Assembly (NCBI GenBank): GCA_903922605.1
Contig: CAIXUG010000064.1
Location: forward strand, 1-64,000
Reading direction: 5' to 3'
DNA length: 64,000 bases
From: an uncultured Verrucomicrobiota bacterium
Lineage (GTDB): Bacteria; Verrucomicrobiota; Verrucomicrobiia; Limisphaerales; UBA9464
The notes beneath the pieces are model-generated. The model searched no databases. It had not been told where the DNA came from and worked only from the letters and a program-made list of their open reading frames with translations. The position numbers and the translations under genes are program-made. Of this stretch, positions 59,382 to 64,000 are shown in pieces (positions within the stretch are counted from its first letter, which is position 1; each line of letters begins with the position of its first letter).

Positions 59382-61850
59382 ATGAATCACCATTCCTGCC
59401 TGCATATCCCCGCACGGCTGGGCGGAGTCGCCCTGCTCACGAGTCTCGCCGCGTGGTCCGTGGCCGCCCAGAACGCCGCCTCCACCAACGCCCCGACGGT
59501 GATGGAAAAGACCGTGGTCGAAGGTTTGCCGCTGGACGAAACCGTGCTTCCCACCGCCCGGCCGCTGAGCTCGGTCCTTGGCGATGACCGCAGCATCATC
59601 GACACGCCCCGCTCCGTCAGCCTGATCACCAAGGCGCAGATGGAGGCGCGCGGCATCTCGCAGATGACCGACATCGGGCAGCTGGCTCCCGGCGCCTACA
59701 CGCCCGAGCGTTACGGACTGCCGGGCGTACCGGTCATCCGCGGGGACCTCGCGGAGATCTACCAGAACGGCCAGCGGATGCTCTACAGCCGTGACTCCAT
59801 CCTGCCCAGCTTCAACCAGGTCGAGGCTCTGGATGTGGTGAAGGGCCCCGGCTCCGCCATCTATGGCCCGCAGGGTCAGGGTCCGGGCGGCTACGTGAAC
59901 TTCGTCACCAAGCAGCCGTACTTCGACCAGTTCCACGCTGACGTCACCACCAAATGGGGAACCTACGTCCCGGGTGGCCAGTCCTTTTTCAGCCCGGAAT
60001 GGAACCTGGACCTCGGCGGGCCGATCAACAAGGAGCTGGCCTACCGGGTCAGTTATCTCGGGCGCGAAGCCGACAGCTACTACCAAAACGTCAAAAACGA
60101 CACCCAGGACATTTTCACGGCGCTGACCTGGCGCCCCAATGAGAAGCTGGAACTGGACTGGACCGCGCAGTACATCAACAGCCGGTTCAACGAGATCACG
60201 GGCATCAACCGCGTCACGCAGGAACTGATCGATCGCGAGATCTACAACGCCGGCCCGGTGCTGCCAAACAACGCCTTCGGTGGTCCGGTCTATCCCGACG
60301 GCGGCTTTGCCATCCTGGATCCGGCGCAGGCCCACAAGGTCAAGATCTACGGATATGAGGCGCTCACCTCTCCCGGTGACATTGCCCTCGGGCAGAAGTT
60401 CAACTCGCAACTGATCACCACCTACTACCTCAGCGACTCCGCGAAGATCGTCAACCTCTCCTACGGCGAGTTCATGGAGACGCAGAAGTTCGAGCAGTAT
60501 GGCTACAGCGAATTCGTGCCGGTAGACTGGATGATCAACAACCGCACCGAACTCCATTTCGATTTCGACGTGAAGGCGGGCAGTCATGACTTCGCCATCA
60601 AGACCATTTCCGGGGTGGATTTCCGCTACCAGAAGCTTCTGTCCTACCAGGACTTCACGGACGAGCCGTTTTTCATCTATGACCTGAGCAATCCCGCCAG
60701 TTCACTCACCTTCCCCACCGCCACCGGGACAGTCGGCGGCGGACTTCCGATCATCGGACATCCGAAATATGGCATTACCACGTTTTATGACTTTTCCAAG
60801 AATCCCCCCGTCCCGGTGGCGACACCCAACGGAAGCCAGGATTCGGAGCTGACGCAGGTCGGCCTTTTCACCCAGTGGGAGGCGCAGATTTTTGAGAAGT
60901 TTTCCATCGTGACCGGTGGCCGGCTCGACATCCTGGATGCCAATGCGGCCAGCCCGGAGATCGTGGGCTATTCCAAAGGATACTTCTATCAGGCCGAGGC
61001 GGATGTCCTGGATCCTTCCGTGTTTGTGAGCGGGATCTACAAATGGACCCCCACCGTGTCGTCCTACGTGACCTACGACCTGACCGAGGCGGTCACGGGC
61101 AGTCCCAATTTCGGCGGCGTCGATGGCACGGGCGGCAATTCGGGGTTGCGCCGGTCGTTGCAGGCGGAAAGCCAGCTGATCGAGGTCGGCACCAAAGCCA
61201 GCCTCTTTCACAATCAGGTCTATGTGGGTGTGGCCGCATTCGACCAGAGCCGTCTCCGTCCCAATCTGACCGGCCCGGCCTCGTTGATCGATACGCGCGG
61301 CATCGAGCTGGAAGCGGTCTATCAGCCGAACCGCAACTTCAACCTCAATGCCAACCTGACCCTTCAGGACTCCTACAATGAATATCCTCCGGGTGCTTCC
61401 GGATACGAGCAGACGGCAAACTACCTGGACGGATACCCGGTTGGGTTTCCGGCCGATTCCGCCGCCCCGGGCGGAGGCGCCGGGCTGGGGAATGGAAGCC
61501 CCAACTACGCGGGGAACAATGTGGGGCGACTCCCGCTGGCGGCCGCGCCGAAGCTGCTCTTCAACGCCTACGCGACCTACATGTTTGAATCGGGATTTGG
61601 CTTCAGCGTGGGACCCCAGGTGCAAAGCAGCCAGCGGGCAAACCAGGAGGGCACGCTCATCATTCCGGCCCAGTATGTGTTCAACGCATCGTTCTTCTAC
61701 AAGCGGCCCAAATGGGAGGTGCAGATCAACTTCTTCAACTTCACCGACCAGCGGAACTGGACCTCGATCGACCCGGATTTCGCGGGCAACGACGTGATCT
61801 TCCCTGAGCTGCCGTTCCATATCAGCGGTCTGGTGAAGTACAAATTCTGA
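59382..61850 (+). CDS. TonB-dependent outer-membrane receptor
   Basis: 822 residues from ATG 59382, with a signal peptide cut near SVAA. A candidate TonB box (MEKTVVEG, ~41-48) precedes the plug: DTPRSVSLITKAQMEARGI, VPVIRGDLAEIYQNGQRM and VEALDVVKGPGSAIYGPQGQ. The 22-strand barrel ends in GLVKYKF with the C-terminal Phe required for outer-membrane assembly. The plug sequence is of the siderophore-receptor subfamily, but the locus (ABC importer, amidases, deaminases) suggests an organic amide or nucleobase-like ligand. A terminator follows. Confidence 0.93.
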   Translation: MNHHSCLHIPARLGGVALLTSLAAWSVAAQNAASTNAPTVMEKTVVEGLPLDETVLPTARPLSSVLGDDRSIIDTPRSVSLITKAQMEARGISQMTDIGQLAPGAYTPERYGLPGVPVIRGDLAEIYQNGQRMLYSRDSILPSFNQVEALDVVKGPGSAIYGPQGQGPGGYVNFVTKQPYFDQFHADVTTKWGTYVPGGQSFFSPEWNLDLGGPINKELAYRVSYLGREADSYYQNVKNDTQDIFTALTWRPNEKLELDWTAQYINSRFNEITGINRVTQELIDREIYNAGPVLPNNAFGGPVYPDGGFAILDPAQAHKVKIYGYEALTSPGDIALGQKFNSQLITTYYLSDSAKIVNLSYGEFMETQKFEQYGYSEFVPVDWMINNRTELHFDFDVKAGSHDFAIKTISGVDFRYQKLLSYQDFTDEPFFIYDLSNPASSLTFPTATGTVGGGLPIIGHPKYGITTFYDFSKNPPVPVATPNGSQDSELTQVGLFTQWEAQIFEKFSIVTGGRLDILDANAASPEIVGYSKGYFYQAEADVLDPSVFVSGIYKWTPTVSSYVTYDLTEAVTGSPNFGGVDGTGGNSGLRRSLQAESQLIEVGTKASLFHNQVYVGVAAFDQSRLRPNLTGPASLIDTRGIELEAVYQPNRNFNLNANLTLQDSYNEYPPGASGYEQTANYLDGYPVGFPADSAAPGGGAGLGNGSPNYAGNNVGRLPLAAAPKLLFNAYATYMFESGFGFSVGPQVQSSQRANQEGTLIIPAQYVFNASFFYKRPKWEVQINFFNFTDQRNWTSIDPDFAGNDVIFPELPFHISGLVKYKF

Positions 61851-61871
61851 GTGTTGCTGCGTGTGTGTGCA

Positions 61872-61903
61872 CCCTCCGTCCGCGCAAGCGGCGGAGGGCT
61901 TTT
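61872..61903 (+). terminator. Rho-independent terminator after the TonB receptor
   Basis: CCCTCCG-T-CCGC pairs with GCGG-CGGAGGG around a GCAA tetraloop, followed by CTTTTC. It begins about 20 bases past the receptor stop. Confidence 0.8.
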
Positions 61904-61964
61904 CGTGAAAGTGATGTTCTGCCCGGCTTCCAAGTTTCCAATCTGCGTTCTCCAGCACCGCCGC

Positions 61965-62180
61965 GAAGTCCGCGAGGGCCTGGACTGCGGCAGTCCTCTG
62001 CCGCTTTGGGCGGGGCGCGCTGCGAGAAGTCGGGTGGTTCAGCCCTTTGTTCATCCATCCGGCGGTCGAAAGTGCCAGAGGACTGGCGCAGTCCAAGACG
62101 CTACCGCGATCCCAAGCCCCGCCATAAAGTCCGCGAGGTATTGGAGTGCGGCGCAGCTGCGCCGCTTTGGTTGGGGCTCC
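61965..62180. repeat. GTCCGCGAGG repeat array upstream of the pseudogene
   Basis: Direct copies of AAGTCCGCGAGG start at ~61965 and 62127, each followed by a palindrome (GACTGCGGCAGTC at 61983-61995; GGCGCAGCTGCGCC at 62150-62163) and GCCGCTTTGG. An inverted copy lies at ~62073-62102 (CAGAGGACTGGCGCAGTCCA). The array ends where the binding-protein pseudogene should start, and may have displaced its promoter and start codon. Confidence 0.6.
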
Positions 62181-62225
62181 CGGCAGGAGGTCGAGCCCGC
62201 CTTCCCTCCTCCTTTCCGCCCCAGA

Positions 62226-63307
62226 ATCTCTGGCCCCACCCTGGCCCTTGCCGCCCTGCTACTGGGCCTCGCCCTGTTGACCAGTGGCTGCGGTCCCGGG
62301 GAAAAGACACCGACGGTGGTCGGCACCTCCGTTGACACCTCCACCAATTTCCCCGCCCTGCCGACCCTGAACTTCACCCACGACTGGGTGCCGGAGCCCG
62401 AGCATGGTGGCTACTAGGCCGCGTCACTGAAAGGCATCTGGAAAGAGCTTGGGGTGACCGTAAACGTCCTCATCGGCGGGCCGAACTCCGAGATCGAGAA
62501 GCGCGTTGCGCTCGATCCCTACGGGCTCGGGATCGTGCGCGGCGATGCGGTGTTCATCGCGGTCGAGCGCGGTCTGCCCATCATCGCCGTCAACTCGTAC
62601 TTCCAGCACGATCCGCAGGGCGTGATGGTCCGGGCCGATTCCCCGGTAAAAACCTTCGCGGACCTTGATGATCGCGACCTTGCCATGCAGGTCGGCGCGC
62701 CGTGGCTTCTGTACCTGCAAAAGAAATACGGCCTGACGAGATCCGCGTGCGGCCGGTCACGGGCAGTGTCGCCAACTTCGTCCGCGACCCAAACTGGATC
62801 ACCCAGGCCTATCCCACCAGCGAACCCTATTATGCCGCCAAGGAGGGCGTCGCCGCGCGCATGATCCAGATCAGCGACTCCGGTTTTGACCCGTACCGCG
62901 TCATCATCGCCAACAAGGAACTCGTGACGGAGCACCCCGAGCTGGTCGCCAAGTTCAGTCTTGGTGCCTATCGCGGCTGGCAGGAATATTTCCGCGATCC
63001 GCAGCCCATCCACGACTACCTCCTGAAAATCTCACCCACGATGGAAATGGGCGGCATGCGCTTCAGCTATGTGAAGTTGCGCGAGCTGAAGCTGGTAGAT
63101 GGCGATCCGGCCAAGGGCGAAAGCATGGGCGCAGTCAGCCTCAGCCGCTGGGAGGAGCTCGGGAAGATCCTGCTCGACCTCGGCGTCATCAAACAGCATC
63201 TGCTCCTCTCCGATGTGGTCACCGACGCGTTTACGCCGGAAAAGTTGAACCATGATCCCACCCTACCCCCGCCGTTCTGGAGTGATGCGCCCATTCCCAC
63301 CCAATAA
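62226..63307 (+). pseudogene. NMT1/THI5-type binding lipoprotein, broken
   Basis: Remnant of a substrate-binding lipoprotein. Signal region GPTLALAALLLGLALL and lipobox LLTSGC, then LPTLNFTHDWVPEPEHGGY, where the next codon is TAG (62415-62417) instead of the Gln usually seen in GGYYQA-type motifs. The same frame continues with SLKGIWKELGVTVNVLIGGP. At ~62735 one base is missing: YGL must be followed by DEIRVRPVTGSVANFV in the -1 frame, which runs intact to 63307. No start codon is visible in frame. Three lesions make it non-functional as written. It lies between the receptor and an amidohydrolase. Confidence 0.85.
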
Positions 63308-63387
63308 GCGGGGCATCCCTGAGATCCGCCACGAGACCTGACCGACAAAAAACTGACAAATATCAGCAAACCACCGAACTTTCGTTC

Positions 63388-64000
63388 ATGCCGAAACCCG
63401 CCCGCCTGCTGCTCAAGAATATCGGTTACCTGGTCACGATGGACCCGCAACGGCGCATTTTGCGGGACGCCTGGCTGTTGGCCGAGAACGGCTTCATTGT
63501 CTCCCTCGGTACCGGGCGGCCGCCCAAGGTGAGCGGGGCAAAGTCGGTCAACGCCCGGGGCGGCATCGCGACGCCGGGGATGATCAACACGCATCACCAC
63601 ATGTTCCAGAACCTGGCGCGTGCGTTTGAGCCGATCTCGAACCTCCCGCTGCTGCCCTGGCTCGCGGGGCACATGCCGCTCTGGCGCCACTTTTCGCCCG
63701 CCGACCTGTTCGTCGCCACCCAGGTGGCCGCCGCCGAGCTCATGCTCAGCGGCTGCACGATGACGAGCGACCATCACTACCTGTTCCCGCGCGACGGCAG
63801 CCCGGAAATGTTGGACGCCGGTTTCCATGCTGCGGCCGCAATGGGTATCCGCTACGTGGGCTGTCGGGGTTCCGTGAACCAGCCCAGCGACATCATGCCC
63901 GAATGGGCCACACAGGATCTCGACGTGATCCTCGCGGACTGTCAGCGGCTGCACGACCGGTTTCACCAGCGCGGCCCGGGAGCGATGGCCCACATCGCCT
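63388..64000 (+). CDS. 8-oxoguanine-deaminase-like amidohydrolase (5' part)
   Basis: From ATG 63388 to the window edge, 204 codons, no stop reached. TrzN/AtzB/8-oxoguanine deaminase family of the amidohydrolase superfamily: RLLLKNIGYLVTMDPQRRIL, metal-binding ATPGMINTHHHMFQNLARAF, PLLPWLAGHMPLWRHF, AELMLSGCTMTSDHHYLFPR. In such enzymes the HxH pair binds the single metal. 8-Oxoguanine to urate, or a related amino-heterocycle deamination, is the expected chemistry. Its N-terminal third fits the family throughout; the remaining metal ligands lie outside the window. Confidence 0.85.
   Translation, partial: MPKPARLLLKNIGYLVTMDPQRRILRDAWLLAENGFIVSLGTGRPPKVSGAKSVNARGGIATPGMINTHHHMFQNLARAFEPISNLPLLPWLAGHMPLWRHFSPADLFVATQVAAAELMLSGCTMTSDHHYLFPRDGSPEMLDAGFHAAAAMGIRYVGCRGSVNQPSDIMPEWATQDLDVILADCQRLHDRFHQRGPGAMAHIA

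Overview
The window is a GC-rich, densely coding stretch of a chromosome that looks like a member of the Verrucomicrobiota (Limisphaerales/Pedosphaera- or Opitutus-like). The evidence is a DUF1501 Tat-exported protein, a PVC-type membrane-bound dehydrogenase with its partner haem-binding cytochrome, PQQ-type propeller and HEAT-repeat exported proteins, a bS22/AURKAIP1-like mini-protein, and many short palindromic intergenic repeats. This taxonomic call is inference from gene content. Bases 1-33 are an Illumina TruSeq read-1 adapter, so the left edge is a contig end of a short-read assembly and gene 1 is cut there.

Layout. 0-7.7 kb holds housekeeping and small regulatory genes: a TPR lipoprotein, a bS22-like peptide, hisG, a cupin plus glutaredoxin pair, a halogenase-like flavoprotein, an ECF sigma / membrane protein / Spy-like trio, and a second TPR protein. 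7.8-16.2 kb holds exported proteins: two tandem HEAT paralogues, the dehydrogenase-cytochrome pair, a lipoprotein alpha/beta hydrolase and a secreted protein. 16.3-18.3 kb holds leuA with an upstream leucine-rich leader peptide and terminator, a candidate classical attenuator. 18.3-27.7 kb is a surface-glycan block: a DXD glycosyltransferase, a double methyltransferase, three GT2 enzymes, a GT9 heptosyltransferase, an MsbA-like exporter and a UreH/NicO-type metal transporter. 27.7-35.8 kb holds deoC, a PQQ propeller, DUF1501, manC, an orphan DUF433 and trpA.

35.9-64 kb is the most coherent region and reads as a nucleobase/hydantoin/amide uptake and breakdown locus. It begins with a tandem GTP-cyclohydrolase-II-like protein, an HPRT-like phosphoribosyltransferase and a SIS protein. 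Next come the steps of reductive pyrimidine degradation: PreA-like dihydropyrimidine dehydrogenase, dihydropyrimidinase, ureidopropionase-type hydrolase and a class III aminotransferase able in principle to use beta-alanine, with an NCS1 nucleobase permease. A minus-strand operon then encodes an NMT1/THI5-type ABC importer with creatininase-family and CocE-like hydrolases. Beyond it are a FAD oxidase, a guanine-deaminase-like enzyme, an amidase, a TonB-dependent receptor, a decayed second binding protein and the start of an 8-oxoguanine-deaminase-like amidohydrolase.

The strongest novelty candidate is the importer's binding protein at 48206-49705. It carries two C-terminal TonB-like domains behind its NMT1 domain, suggesting a soluble periplasmic protein that could dock on the outer-membrane receptor and hand ligand to the ABC permease. 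Other points worth attention are an in-frame palindromic repeat insertion inside the CocE-like hydrolase, the leuA attenuator, several MITE-like repeat families, and a binding-protein pseudogene with a nonsense codon and a frameshift. No rRNA, tRNA, CRISPR array, transposase, phage or origin was recognised.
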